In this document: positions 1 through 9,464 of the stretch, piece by piece
How the letters are laid out: each line of letters starts with the position of its first letter
Position numbering within the stretch: position 1 is the stretch's first letter
DNA from: PXAP01 sp964421595
GTDB taxonomy: Bacteria > Bacteroidota > Bacteroidia > Bacteroidales > PUMT01
Reading direction: 5' to 3'
Length of the DNA stretch: 64,000 bases
Assembly: GCA_964421595.1 (NCBI GenBank)
Contig: CAYQXY010000008.1
Coordinates: forward strand, 1-64,000
Notes under the pieces: model-generated
What the model saw: the letters and a program-made list of their open reading frames with translations, nothing else
What the model was told of the DNA's origin: nothing
Databases searched by the model: none
Position numbers and translations under genes: made by a program

Positions 1-44
1 TTCAATCTTTGAAATTCATATCATTTAACTTTAAGATCAAAATT

Positions 45-2324
45 ATGAAAAGAGTATTATTCTTTTTGACAGCTTTATTAATATGCCCGTTTTCAGCAAC
101 TTTTGCTCAAAAAAGTTTGACCAACGTGGCACTTAATGCTTCGGTTTCGGCTTCATCGGAAGAGCGCCCGGCATGGGCGGCTGTGGACGGAGACCACACA
201 AGCTACTGGCAGTCTGGCAGTTTTGCGGGTACTCACTGGCTGCAGATTGACCTTGACCATGAATATGAAATAGACAGGATTCTAATACCATTGGTCAGGG
301 GTGTTAATCACCTGGTAATTGAAGTGGAGCTTGAAAATGGCGTTTGGAAAGAGGTCTATTCCGGTGACACCGATAATCCCCTGATCGGATTTGAACCGGA
401 GCGAACCCGCCGAATCAGGTTAACTAGTGTTGACGGAAGGCAGATGCGTATCTATGAAGTCCGGGTTTATGAATATGACCCTCAGCCGGTGTTCCTGAAT
501 CAAAGCGGGTTTGATCTTTATGGCATTAAACGATTTACGGCACCACTGGCAAAAGATGATGCAGCCTATACAATTACCAGAAAAGGAAATGCTGATGTTC
601 TGTTCACCGGGTACATCCACAATCAGATCGGTGATTTTTCAAACTTTCGGCCGGAAGCCGATTACGGTCCCTACGTGGTCCATGTGGAAGGTGAAAACGG
701 CCGGGGGGTTTCGGTTCCATTTTTTATTGGTCCAAACTGGATTGAGCGGGTTACCTACCAGCCGGCCATTAATTTCATGGTTGATACCCGATGCTGGTTT
801 GGCGATTCACGACTGTTTGAACCAACCGATCAGAGTCCGGGCTGTCCTAGCCTGGGCGTGGCATGGCGGGACAGCCATCAGATGTCGTTTGAAATACAGT
901 CACTGCTTCATTTATACTTCTCCAATCCTTCGGCATTCCGAACAGACCGGATGCCGATCCAGGGCTACTATCTTGGCTTACGCGAGGAACTGCCAGAGCA
1001 CACACCCGAGATTGTCAGACTAATCTATTGGGCTACTGATATATACCTCAGAGGAGAGGTGAACCACACCCTTTTGAAGCAGCAGCTTGCCTGGTTTGTG
1101 TATGCCTGGCCGTGGTTGTCTGAATACATCCCGGAAAATGTCTATCAGGAAGCACTGGAGTATGTATTCCGAATGTGGGGTGATGAGAATATAAACCGGT
1201 GGCAGTGGCATGATGTGGAACATACTGCCAATCTGTTTCAGACCTATACCAACATAGGTACAGGCAAGGGGGAACTACCAACGGGCCATTCCATTGTGCC
1301 AAATTTGCTGATGTACGAAGTTGCAAAACGCGAAGGCAAAGATAATCCTGAAGAGTATTTTAAGGCGGCCTTCAATCAAACCCAATGGCTCATCGAGAAC
1401 CTTGATTGGCACGATCCGCTCACCACCAAAGGTCAACGGCAGGGTGAGTGGGTAGCTGTTACATCATTTGTCCATTTCCTGCAACACTATGCCGACAAAG
1501 CTCCTGCCGGACTGTTGCAGAAAATTAAAGACTGGTCAGAAGTTGCCATTAACAGATCCGACAATTTTTGGGATTTCAGAAGGTATTCTGATGAACGATG
1601 GATTATTCCCGGAATTGGTCAACCCGGCCTCGATCGGCCTTTAACCGGATTTAACGAAGTTGGAAATGTTGCCGGTTTTCCTGCCCCATTAATTGCAGCA
1701 ACAATGGTAATCGAAGATAAAAATGTAGCTGAACGGCTCAATCAGATTGCCATTGCACATATCGATCATGTTTTTGGCAGAAACCCCACAGGGCGTCATT
1801 TTTCCTTTGACGGCCCCCTGGATTTTGAGGGGGTAAATGAGGGATGGTTTCAGGAATATCAGGGAGGTGCCGGAATTTTACAGGTTGCCCGGGGGGTACT
1901 GGACGGATCTGCCAAAGAGACCACATTCCCATACAATCCCTACGCTGGCGACCCGGGTCACACCGAAGGGTGGGTTACCTTTAATACCCCCTGGAATATC
2001 TCACTGGCGTATATGTCGGCGCAGAAAACATCGGTATCCCTCTTCGATTCTTCCTTTTCAAAAACAATTACCTCCGCAAAACCAGGAGCAGAAATTGGGA
2101 TTGAAATTACAGCTCCGCTGAATTTCGATTATGCAAAAAAAGAACACGGTGAGGCATTTGTCTATCTGAATAACCATTTAGTCCGGGTGGCAGTTGATGA
2201 GGTCGGCACGTCATCGAACCGGTTCAGAGGCACTTTTACTATTCCCGATTATCAGACAGACCCGGTTAAAGTTGCTTACGGTATTGCCTGGCATGAAACG
2301 TATGTGATGGTGACTATTGAATAG
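45..2324 (+). CDS. Secreted GH9-like glycoside hydrolase with N-terminal discoidin domain
   Basis: The start at 45 is preferred over an in-frame ATG at 9 because it begins a good Sec signal peptide (MKRVLFFLTALLI, cut after FAQ). The mature protein opens with an F5/8-type-C (discoidin) carbohydrate-binding domain, roughly residues 25-145 (SASSEERPAWAAVDGD). An Ig-like domain resembling CelD_N follows (residues 150-235), then an alpha-helical catalytic domain ending in GRNPTGRH (578-585), the C-terminal signature of GH9. The usual GH9 DAGD motif is not seen; AWRDSH near residue 273 lies roughly where it would be expected. I infer a divergent GH9 enzyme that could attack a substrate other than cellulose. 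It opens the locus, 88 bases before the next glycosidase, probably co-transcribed. Family membership is moderately sure, substrate unknown. Confidence 0.7.
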   Translation: MKRVLFFLTALLICPFSATFAQKSLTNVALNASVSASSEERPAWAAVDGDHTSYWQSGSFAGTHWLQIDLDHEYEIDRILIPLVRGVNHLVIEVELENGVWKEVYSGDTDNPLIGFEPERTRRIRLTSVDGRQMRIYEVRVYEYDPQPVFLNQSGFDLYGIKRFTAPLAKDDAAYTITRKGNADVLFTGYIHNQIGDFSNFRPEADYGPYVVHVEGENGRGVSVPFFIGPNWIERVTYQPAINFMVDTRCWFGDSRLFEPTDQSPGCPSLGVAWRDSHQMSFEIQSLLHLYFSNPSAFRTDRMPIQGYYLGLREELPEHTPEIVRLIYWATDIYLRGEVNHTLLKQQLAWFVYAWPWLSEYIPENVYQEALEYVFRMWGDENINRWQWHDVEHTANLFQTYTNIGTGKGELPTGHSIVPNLLMYEVAKREGKDNPEEYFKAAFNQTQWLIENLDWHDPLTTKGQRQGEWVAVTSFVHFLQHYADKAPAGLLQKIKDWSEVAINRSDNFWDFRRYSDERWIIPGIGQPGLDRPLTGFNEVGNVAGFPAPLIAATMVIEDKNVAERLNQIAIAHIDHVFGRNPTGRHFSFDGPLDFEGVNEGWFQEYQGGAGILQVARGVLDGSAKETTFPYNPYAGDPGHTEGWVTFNTPWNISLAYMSAQKTSVSLFDSSFSKTITSAKPGAEIGIEITAPLNFDYAKKEHGEAFVYLNNHLVRVAVDEVGTSSNRFRGTFTIPDYQTDPVKVAYGIAWHETYVMVTIE

Positions 2325-2412
2325 CGAGAATTACACTGAAGATTACAGGTACAACAATTGAATGTGATACCATCTCAGGAGATTGGATTGGTCTTACAAA
2401 AAAATAAAGATT

Positions 2413-3498
2413 ATGAAAATGTTTGTTTTATTTATCATGATTACGATTTTAATCTCATTCAATTCTTGTGAACAAAGAAAGAATGCCGTTTCTCCCGGAG
2501 AATTGGACTTTCATTCAATGATTCAGCCCATTCCAACAACGGCAAAATTCATTAACGATAGCTTGTATATCTGGGGCGGTACATTGGTCAAATCGCACAT
2601 CGACCAGAAATACCACTTGTTTTATTCACGCTGGCCACGCGAACATAGTTTTGGTGCCTGGGTAACCAGTTCAGAGGTTGCTCATGCCCTTTCTGATTCA
2701 CCTTTTGGCCCATTCGAATTTAAGGATGTTGCTCTTCCGCATCGCGGGGCTGAATTCTGGGACGGAATGTACACCCATAATCCGACGGTTCATTTCTTCA
2801 ACGGTAAATATTACCTCTACTACACCGGCAATTTTGGCGATGGTGAAATCACCAGTCCGCAGTTAAACTGGACACACCGAAACAATCAGCGTATCGGGGT
2901 TGCCATTGCCGAAGACCCCAACGGACCCTGGAAACGGTTCGATAAACCAATCATTGATATTTCTCCGGATACAACCGCCCACGATGCACTGATGGTGGCC
3001 AATCCATCGGTAACTCAAATGCCTGATGGCCGTTTCCTGATGGTTTACAAAGCAGTTGCCCGTGAAAGACCTCAGCCTTTTGGTGGTCCGGTTGTACATC
3101 TCACTGCCATCGCCAGGAATCCCGAAGGGCCATTCGTGAAACAAAACAAACCCATTTTTCTTGCTGAAGATGTTGATTTTCCTGCAGAAGATCCATTTGT
3201 GTGGAATCATGACAATTGTTACTATGCGATTGTCAAGGATATGAATGGGGCTTTTACTGATGCCGGTCGCAGCATGGTGCTTTTTTATTCGCTTGATGGA
3301 CTGGATTGGAATCTGGCTAAAAATCCGTTGGTTTCTGATCTGAATATCAAATGGCAGAATGGGGTTACTCAAAAACTTCATGCGCTCGAACGCCCCCAGC
3401 TATTCTTCGAAAATGGCAAACTGGCGGCCTTGCTATGTGCCGTAAACGAAACACTTGAGCATTCGTACAATGTGCAGATACCGTTAAATCAAAAATAA
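2413..3498 (+). CDS. Lipoprotein glycoside hydrolase of the GH43-like five-bladed propeller fold
   Basis: The start at 2413 gives a lipoprotein signal with lipobox NSC (Cys19); the in-frame ATG at 2383 would add a charged leader. The protein has repeated beta-propeller blade motifs typical of the GH43/GH117 superfamily: THNPTVHFFNGKYYLYYTG, ANPSVTQMPDGRFLMVYK, AEDPFVWNHDNCYYAIVKD and ERPQLFFENGKLAALL. Acidic residues at blade starts (the AEDP Asp and Glu) are candidate catalytic residues. Such lipoproteins sit at the cell surface or in the periplasm of Bacteroidota and trim glycan side chains. It follows the GH9-like gene on the same strand. The subfamily and cleaved sugar cannot be named from sequence alone. 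Confidence 0.78.
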   Translation: MKMFVLFIMITILISFNSCEQRKNAVSPGELDFHSMIQPIPTTAKFINDSLYIWGGTLVKSHIDQKYHLFYSRWPREHSFGAWVTSSEVAHALSDSPFGPFEFKDVALPHRGAEFWDGMYTHNPTVHFFNGKYYLYYTGNFGDGEITSPQLNWTHRNNQRIGVAIAEDPNGPWKRFDKPIIDISPDTTAHDALMVANPSVTQMPDGRFLMVYKAVARERPQPFGGPVVHLTAIARNPEGPFVKQNKPIFLAEDVDFPAEDPFVWNHDNCYYAIVKDMNGAFTDAGRSMVLFYSLDGLDWNLAKNPLVSDLNIKWQNGVTQKLHALERPQLFFENGKLAALLCAVNETLEHSYNVQIPLNQK

Positions 3499-3502
3499 AT
3501 GT

Positions 3503-3696
3503 TTATAAAAAACACTGCACTGCAAGAGCTTTTATTGATTTCTGGATTAATTATACTTGCCATTCCTTAAGGGCACAAGTAGTCACTGAAAGTAACGGTT
3601 TTATTACCGTGAACACTGAGAACTATACTATGGCTATTGAAAAGGATGAATTTAGGCATGAATGTCATCTTCCCCGACAGGGGATTTGCCAATATT
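3503..3696 (+). pseudogene. Decayed, internally deleted copy of the 5' end of the GH31 gene at 20042
   Basis: Bases 3503-3662 align almost base for base with 20026-20184, covering 16 bases of leader and the signal-peptide region of the GH31 gene. The match then jumps and 3663-3696 aligns with 20566-20600 (TGTCATCTTCCCCGACAGGG), so about 380 bases are missing. The start ATG has become CTG at 3520-3522, and the signal peptide runs into a stop where the intact gene has TTTCCGTTAG. It has no coding capacity. This is direct evidence of a past duplication of part of this locus followed by decay. Confidence 0.93.
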
Positions 3697-3769
3697 CAGA
3701 GTATTTCGTTTGAGTTGGGATATAATAATGGTTAATATTTGCTAGTTGCATGATTTGCACCAATAGCCG

Positions 3770-3874
3770 TTAAATCCCCTGTCTGATATCATATTTATCA
3801 TTAAAGGCCCCTGATATTGTAGAGATTGCCAGGTTTAACCCTTTCGCAATAGCCTTTGTAGTTATATGTTTCAT
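3770..3874 (-). pseudogene. Relic of a LacI-family regulator: N-terminal helix-turn-helix only
   Basis: Reading the minus strand from ATG at 3874 gives 34 codons before TAA at 3770. The peptide begins MKHITTKAIAKGLNLAIS and continues TISGAFNDKYDIRQ. This is the LacI-family DNA-binding headpiece (consensus xITIKDIAxxxxLSxSTVSRAFN), with several substitutions at conserved places (Asp to Ala, Arg to Gly). No effector-binding domain follows. It points away from the palindromic operators 79-123 bases upstream, the usual place for an autoregulated LacI gene. It is too short to be functional as a LacI protein. Confidence 0.8.
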
Positions 3875-3952
3875 TTATTAGGCTTTATTTCTCGTAAATC
3901 AGGTTTGAATAATTGCATTCATTCATGGTGGTTAAAAGTAATTATTTATTTT

Positions 3953-3997
3953 CGGAAACGTTTCCGGAATAAAACAACGTTTTCGGAAACGTTTCCG
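3953..3997. promoter_or_regulatory. Two identical perfect LacI-type palindromic operators
   Basis: CGGAAACGTTTCCG occurs at 3953-3966 and again at 3984-3997, each a perfect 14-base palindrome with a central CG. The centres are 31 bases apart, about three helical turns, so two dimers would bind on the same face of the DNA. Flanking bases are shared too (TTTTCGGAAACGTTTCCGGA). This matches the style of LacI-family operators. The nearest complete gene downstream is susC at 4622. Regulator identity is inferred; the neighbouring LacI gene is a relic. Confidence 0.85.
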
Positions 3998-4077
3998 GAG
4001 CAAATCTACTGTTATTAGTTGTATAAAATAGTATGCCATTGTATTATTGCTACATGATCTAAAAATTGAAATAGAAA

Positions 4078-4638
4078 ATGGGGCATATTGATATTTGGGT
4101 GATTATTGTTTTTTCTACTCCAGTTTTTATCTGTAGTATGTCCTTTGCCATTGCCGGTTTAATTATAGGTTTTCATATAGCGCCCCGCTGGCGCAAAACA
4201 GGTGCATTAACAGCAGCGCAATTCATTACAGAAAGATTGGGCTATAAAACCCAAAAAGTTGATACGTATCTATTCCTTTTTATATCCATTTTTACGACCG
4301 TATTTTTTCTTTACCCCGTTGCGAAAATTGTTGCGGTCCTTGGCCTGTTGATTTTGGTCTATACGGCTGTAGGGGGGCTATGGGCTGTTATTGTTAAAGA
4401 TGTGTTGCAATTTGTGGTTTTAACTGCTGCAGTGTTTATTCTGGTTCCTCTTTCTTTCAACGCTATTGGTGGGATAGATGAGTTTGTAACCGGGGCCCCT
4501 GAAGGTTTTTCCTCTTTGGTTTCTGGTGAGTACTCCTGGGAATTTGTAATTGCCTTCGGGTTTTACAATTTTCCTTTCCTATGTGTAAGTCCCATTTTTA
4601 ATCCTAAAATCTCTAAAAATTATGAAAAAAAAACCTAA
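4078..4638 (+). pseudogene. Internally deleted, truncated sodium/solute symporter (SSS family)
   Basis: The 186-residue frame holds pieces of an SSS-family transporter (normally about 500 residues or more). There is an early segment with APRWRKTGALTAAQFITERLG, then FPLYPVAKI-like helix text running straight into LGLLILVYTAVGGLWAVIVK, which is characteristic of a later helix pair. The first helix and everything after about VSGEYSWEFVIAF are missing. I infer one in-frame internal deletion plus loss of both ends. The tail overlaps the susC start by 17 bases. It may still be transcribed, because it lies between the operators and susC, but a working transporter is very unlikely. Confidence 0.82.
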
Positions 4639-7600
4639 CCCTGAAATCTTTTTCTTTAAATGGAAAAGGAGAAAAATTCCACTAACTATGAAATTGCTGT
4701 TATGTTTTATTCTGTTTTCTGTGCTGAATGTTTCGGGCAGCACCGATGAAGTATTAAATAAATTTATTCAGGAAAACACCGTTACCGGGAGGGTGACTGA
4801 ATCCGGCACAGGGCTTCCACTACCTGGAGTAACAATTATGATTAGAGGTACTTCAACAGGAACCGTTACTGATATTGAAGGACTTTATAAACTTTCTAAT
4901 GTTACACCTGAAAACGTCTTGGTATTTTCTTATGTAGGTATGAGAACCCAGGAAGTTAATATTGGTTCACTGACTGAAATAAATATTGAACTTGAAAATG
5001 AAGCACTATTACTTGATGAAATTGTTGCTATTGGCTATGGTACTGCCAGAAAGAGCGATATAACAGGTTCTGTTACATCCGTTTCAGGAAATCAAGTAAC
5101 AGAAAGGAGAACAAATCAATTGTCTCAAGCTTTGCAAGGATCGATGGCGGGAGTTACTGTAACAAGAAATAATAATGCTCCGGGTGCATCCTCAACTATT
5201 AGAATTCGTGGTATTACCACTATCGGTGATAGCAGCCCTTTAATTATTGTAGATGGTGTGCCGGTAGATAATATCAATTGGGTAAACCCTTCTGATGTGG
5301 AAAGTATTTCGGTCTTAAAAGATGCAGCTTCAGCTTCCATATATGGGTCAAGAGCAGCTGCAGGCGTTATTCTTATTACTACCAAAAGGGCTAGAACAGG
5401 TCAGTTGAGTTTGGAGTTTACAACGGAATACGGGTTTGAAACACCGACTGCGATGCCTGAATATGTCGATGTCACCAGATATATGCAAATGAAGAATGAA
5501 TTGAGATGGAATGATAATGGAAATGATGCAAATGAGTTTCCCCGTTTTCCAAGTGACCTTGTGAATAACTATATGTCACTCAATGCTGAAAATCCTGACA
5601 GATATCCCAACACTGATTGGGTTGACCTGGTCTTGAATGATAATGCGCCAAGACAGTCTCATAACCTTAGAGTATCGGCCGGGACTGAAGCAATTCGTTC
5701 GACATTCTCACTTGCATATGATAAGACTGATGGTTTATATATGGACAGAACATATGAACGACTCTCTACCAGGTTTAATAATAATGTCGTAATTAATAAT
5801 TTTATATCAGCTAACCTGGACTTACATTACAGGAGGTCAATTAGTCAGCAGCCAAGTGTAAATCCGATTTATAGTATGCTTGTAGCTGCCCCGATATATG
5901 CTGCAGAATGGTCTGATGGCCGCGTTGCCGGAGGGAAAGATGGTAACAATATCTATGGACAAATAAAATATGGTGGTTCACAAAGTAATTGGTGGAATCA
6001 GGTTGGGGGTAAACTTTCGATAGATTTGACTCCTATGGAGGGATTGCAATTTTCGGCTGTTGTTGCTCCTAATATTAATTTCGACAAGGCAAAGAATCAC
6101 CAGTTGAAGGTCCCCTATACTCCATGGGATGATCCAACAAGAGTTCAGGGCACATTGCAGTGGGCAAATTCAACTGACCTTTATGAAAACAGGAATGATA
6201 ATCATCAGATTACTACCCAGTTTTTGGCAAATTATTCAAAAGACATCCAAGGACACACTATAAATCTACTGGGAGGGTATGAGAATTATTATGCTTTTTA
6301 TGAAAGCCTTGGTGCTTCCAGGCAGCAATATGAACTAACTTCATTTCCTTATTTGAATCTGGGACCTCTGACCTATCGTGGGAACAGTGGAAGTGCTTAT
6401 GAGAATGCCTACCGGTCATGGTTTGGCCGGGCAATGTACAATTATATGAACAGGTATTTCCTTCAGGCTAATCTGCGTTATGATGCATCTTCCCGGTTTC
6501 ATGAGGATTACCGATGGGGAGCCTTCCCATCCTTGTCAGCTGGCTGGGTCTTGACAGAAGAGACTTTTATGCAGAATATTCCTGTCTTATCATATCTTAA
6601 AATGCGAGCTTCATGGGGCACTTTGGGAAATGAGAGAATTGGCAATTACCCCTATCAGGCCACTATCGGGTTTAGTAATGCATTGTTTCATCAGGGTTCA
6701 AATGTTGTTGCCGCACAATCAGCAGCTCAGTGGCAATACGCAATTCATAATATAACCTGGGAAACTACCGAGACAATTGGGTTTGGACTGGATCTTGCTT
6801 TTTTTGAAAACAAATTGAGTTTAATTGCTGATTATTATCAGAAAACTACCAGCGACATGTTATTGGCTTTGGAGATTCCCAATTATATTGGTTATGATAA
6901 CCCGGATCAGAATACTGGTAATATGTACACTAAAGGATGGGAATTAGAAGCTATTTATAACAATCGCGTTGGTGAATTCAATTATTCTGTTGGTTTTAAT
7001 ATTTCTGATTATAAAACCAGAATGGGAGATCTTGGAGGTACCGAATTTATCGGTGCTCAGATAGTCCGTGAAGGTAGTGAATTTCAGGAATGGTATGGAT
7101 ACCGCTCCGACGGATTGTTTCAATCTCAGGAGGATGTTTTGAATTCACCGGTGACAAGTGGTTCTGTCAAACCTGGTGATATAAAATACAGAGATATTAG
7201 TGGCCCTGATGAAAGCGCGGATGGTATTATATCAGGTGCTTATGACCGTGTCCTGCTCGGCGGTTCTCTGCCCCGCTACCTTTATGGTGCAAATCTCCGC
7301 CTTGGATACAAAGGATTTGATTTCGGATTAGTTATTCAGGGAGTAGGAAAACAAAATAACCGCCTCAGTGGATTAATGGTTGAGCCTATTCCTGAAAACT
7401 GGGGGCATATTCCCAAGATACTTGATGGAACTTATTGGAGTGTTTACAATACAGATCAACAAAATCTTGCAGCCCAATATCCCAGACTTTCACGCGTAAG
7501 CATGGGTAACAATTATGCAATGTCTGATTTCTGGTTAATTAATGGCGCCTATTTAAGGTTAAAAAATATCTCTGTTGGGTATACTCTTCCGAGAAGCTGG

Positions 7601-7756
7601 GCCCAGAGAGTGTCAATGCAGAACTTGAGACTTTATGCCACAGCAACAGATGTATATACATTTAACCATTATCCCGATGGATGGGATCCGGAAGTATCTG
7701 CCACCGGTTATCCAATTACTACATCTATAATTTTCGGAGTATCTGTGAATTTCTAA
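4622..7756 (+). CDS. susC: SusC/RagA family TonB-dependent outer-membrane glycan transporter
   Basis: This 1044-residue protein has the full SusC layout. A long charged N-region and hydrophobic signal (residues 23-38) come first, then a CarboxypepD_reg-like domain (TVTGRVTESGTGLPLPGVT, residues 53-127). Next is the TonB box region LLDEIVAIGYGTARKSD (130-145), a plug domain with IRIRGITTIGDSSPLIIVDG, and a 22-strand type beta-barrel ending in the C-terminal aromatic FGVSVNF. Family role: energy-dependent import of oligosaccharides with a SusD lid. susD follows 11 bases later, forming the core pair of the locus. A second possible start is at 4688 (MKLLLCF). Expression is probably controlled by the palindromes at 3953-3997; no other control element was seen. 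Confidence 0.97.
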   Translation: MKKKPNPEIFFFKWKRRKIPLTMKLLLCFILFSVLNVSGSTDEVLNKFIQENTVTGRVTESGTGLPLPGVTIMIRGTSTGTVTDIEGLYKLSNVTPENVLVFSYVGMRTQEVNIGSLTEINIELENEALLLDEIVAIGYGTARKSDITGSVTSVSGNQVTERRTNQLSQALQGSMAGVTVTRNNNAPGASSTIRIRGITTIGDSSPLIIVDGVPVDNINWVNPSDVESISVLKDAASASIYGSRAAAGVILITTKRARTGQLSLEFTTEYGFETPTAMPEYVDVTRYMQMKNELRWNDNGNDANEFPRFPSDLVNNYMSLNAENPDRYPNTDWVDLVLNDNAPRQSHNLRVSAGTEAIRSTFSLAYDKTDGLYMDRTYERLSTRFNNNVVINNFISANLDLHYRRSISQQPSVNPIYSMLVAAPIYAAEWSDGRVAGGKDGNNIYGQIKYGGSQSNWWNQVGGKLSIDLTPMEGLQFSAVVAPNINFDKAKNHQLKVPYTPWDDPTRVQGTLQWANSTDLYENRNDNHQITTQFLANYSKDIQGHTINLLGGYENYYAFYESLGASRQQYELTSFPYLNLGPLTYRGNSGSAYENAYRSWFGRAMYNYMNRYFLQANLRYDASSRFHEDYRWGAFPSLSAGWVLTEETFMQNIPVLSYLKMRASWGTLGNERIGNYPYQATIGFSNALFHQGSNVVAAQSAAQWQYAIHNITWETTETIGFGLDLAFFENKLSLIADYYQKTTSDMLLALEIPNYIGYDNPDQNTGNMYTKGWELEAIYNNRVGEFNYSVGFNISDYKTRMGDLGGTEFIGAQIVREGSEFQEWYGYRSDGLFQSQEDVLNSPVTSGSVKPGDIKYRDISGPDESADGIISGAYDRVLLGGSLPRYLYGANLRLGYKGFDFGLVIQGVGKQNNRLSGLMVEPIPENWGHIPKILDGTYWSVYNTDQQNLAAQYPRLSRVSMGNNYAMSDFWLINGAYLRLKNISVGYTLPRSWAQRVSMQNLRLYATATDVYTFNHYPDGWDPEVSATGYPITTSIIFGVSVNF

Positions 7757-7767
7757 AATATTATATT

Positions 7768-9459
7768 ATGAAAAAGAAATCATTATTAATAACCTTTATA
7801 ACTGTTATTTTTATTACAGCTTGTACAGATCTTGATCTTAATCCGCTCTCTGAAGGATCCAGTCAAAATTGGTACTCGAATCAGACTGAAGTTGAAATGG
7901 CAGTAAACGACCTGTTCAGGTCAGTTTTCTGGAATGAGGTAAGTGATGAACATACAGATAACTACACCCGACGTGAGTCATTAACTCCTATTACCGCAGG
8001 AACCATAACATCCGATTGGGGGGCGGTAAATTCTTATTGGTCAAATACATATAAAGCAGTTGTCAGATCAAATCTGGTCATAAACAACTTGTCGAGAGTA
8101 GAAAATGACCTGCCGCAATTAATAGTTGACAAATATGCGGGAAATGCCTATTTTTCAAGAGCATCTCAATATTCTACCCTTATCTCGCTATTTGGTGATG
8201 CAATATTTTTTACAGAAGATCTTGATCTGGATGAGGCCTTTACAATGTCAAGGACAGACAAGAATATTATTTTGCAAAATATTTATGATGATTATGATAC
8301 AGCCATTGAAAAGCTACCCTTATCTTATGGCAGTTCAGAGAATAATTATGCTACAAAAGGGGCAGCGATGGCTATGAAGGCTCGCATTGCATTGTATATG
8401 AGTGACTGGCAAGTTGCAAGAGATGCTTCCAAAGCATGTATTGACCTTGGAGAATACGAATTGTATCCCGACTTTGAGACATTGTTTTTATCAAGTACAA
8501 GAAACCCAAACGAAGTCTTGTTTTCTATACCCCGCTCACGAGAGCTTGGTACTGTGAGAGGTGTAAGAGACTTTACTTCAAGACTGCCAGGTGGGTGGGG
8601 TGGAGCGCAAGCTCCTTCCTGGGATTTGATGAGTGCATTTCTTTGTTCTGATGGACTTCCAATCGATGAGTCACCTCTGTATAATCCACGCGAACCTTTT
8701 GAAAATCGTGATCCTCGCCTTACTGCTACGATTGTAGAGTTTGGTACAGAACATCTTGGTTATGTTTATCAGCCACATCCTGATTCTCTGCAAGTATTGA
8801 ATGTTAGTACAGGAAATCTTGTTACTAATAACGATACCCGTTCAAACGCTGCTTTTGCCTCATTTAACGGACTCTTATGGAATAAGGGTGTAGATGAAGA
8901 ATGGTTAGTTAATCATCAGGTGGATGATGATATAATTATTATGAGGTATGCTGATGTTTTGTTGATGTATGCAGAAGCCAAAATTGAGTTAGATGAAATA
9001 GATCAATCTGTGCTGGATGCAATTAACCAGGTTCGTGCACGTGCCTATGGTGTTGACTACATAAATACAGGAGTATATCCTGCAGTTACTACAACAAACC
9101 AGGCAGACCTCAGAAAGATTATCCGCATGGAGCGCCGTATGGAACTTGCTTTTGAGAATCGGCGTTATATGGATATAATTCGCTGGAGGATTGCTGAACA
9201 GGTTTTAAATACTGATATTTATGGTATGTTAGATGTGTCTGATCTTCGGGAAAGGGTTATAGAACCTGGCCTGTGGTTCTTCCCTGATATTCCCACTATT
9301 GATGAAAACGGGATTCCGGATTTGTCACCAATGTACGAAACCGGACTTGTAAGAAGGCTTGCCCAAAGAAGATTTGATGCCACAAGGCAGTATTTGTGGC
9401 CTCTGCCGACTTCGGATATTATGATAAACGAGAATCTGATTCAGAATCCTGGTTATTAA
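7768..9459 (+). CDS. susD: SusD/RagB family surface glycan-binding lipoprotein
   Basis: The start at 7768 gives a lipoprotein signal ending in ITAC (Cys19); a longer in-frame start at 7681 lies inside susC. The 563-residue length is typical. SusD hallmarks are TDLDLNPLSEGS after the lipid anchor, tetratricopeptide-like helices (NAYFSRASQYSTLISLFGD, AMKARIALYMSDW), DDIIIMRYADVLLMYAEAK, and the closing YLWPLPTSDIMINENLIQNPGY. Family role: binds glycan at the cell surface and caps the SusC barrel. It is translated just after susC and followed by a strong terminator, so susCD ends its transcript here. Confidence 0.97.
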   Translation: MKKKSLLITFITVIFITACTDLDLNPLSEGSSQNWYSNQTEVEMAVNDLFRSVFWNEVSDEHTDNYTRRESLTPITAGTITSDWGAVNSYWSNTYKAVVRSNLVINNLSRVENDLPQLIVDKYAGNAYFSRASQYSTLISLFGDAIFFTEDLDLDEAFTMSRTDKNIILQNIYDDYDTAIEKLPLSYGSSENNYATKGAAMAMKARIALYMSDWQVARDASKACIDLGEYELYPDFETLFLSSTRNPNEVLFSIPRSRELGTVRGVRDFTSRLPGGWGGAQAPSWDLMSAFLCSDGLPIDESPLYNPREPFENRDPRLTATIVEFGTEHLGYVYQPHPDSLQVLNVSTGNLVTNNDTRSNAAFASFNGLLWNKGVDEEWLVNHQVDDDIIIMRYADVLLMYAEAKIELDEIDQSVLDAINQVRARAYGVDYINTGVYPAVTTTNQADLRKIIRMERRMELAFENRRYMDIIRWRIAEQVLNTDIYGMLDVSDLRERVIEPGLWFFPDIPTIDENGIPDLSPMYETGLVRRLAQRRFDATRQYLWPLPTSDIMINENLIQNPGY

Positions 9460-9464
9460 GTTTA

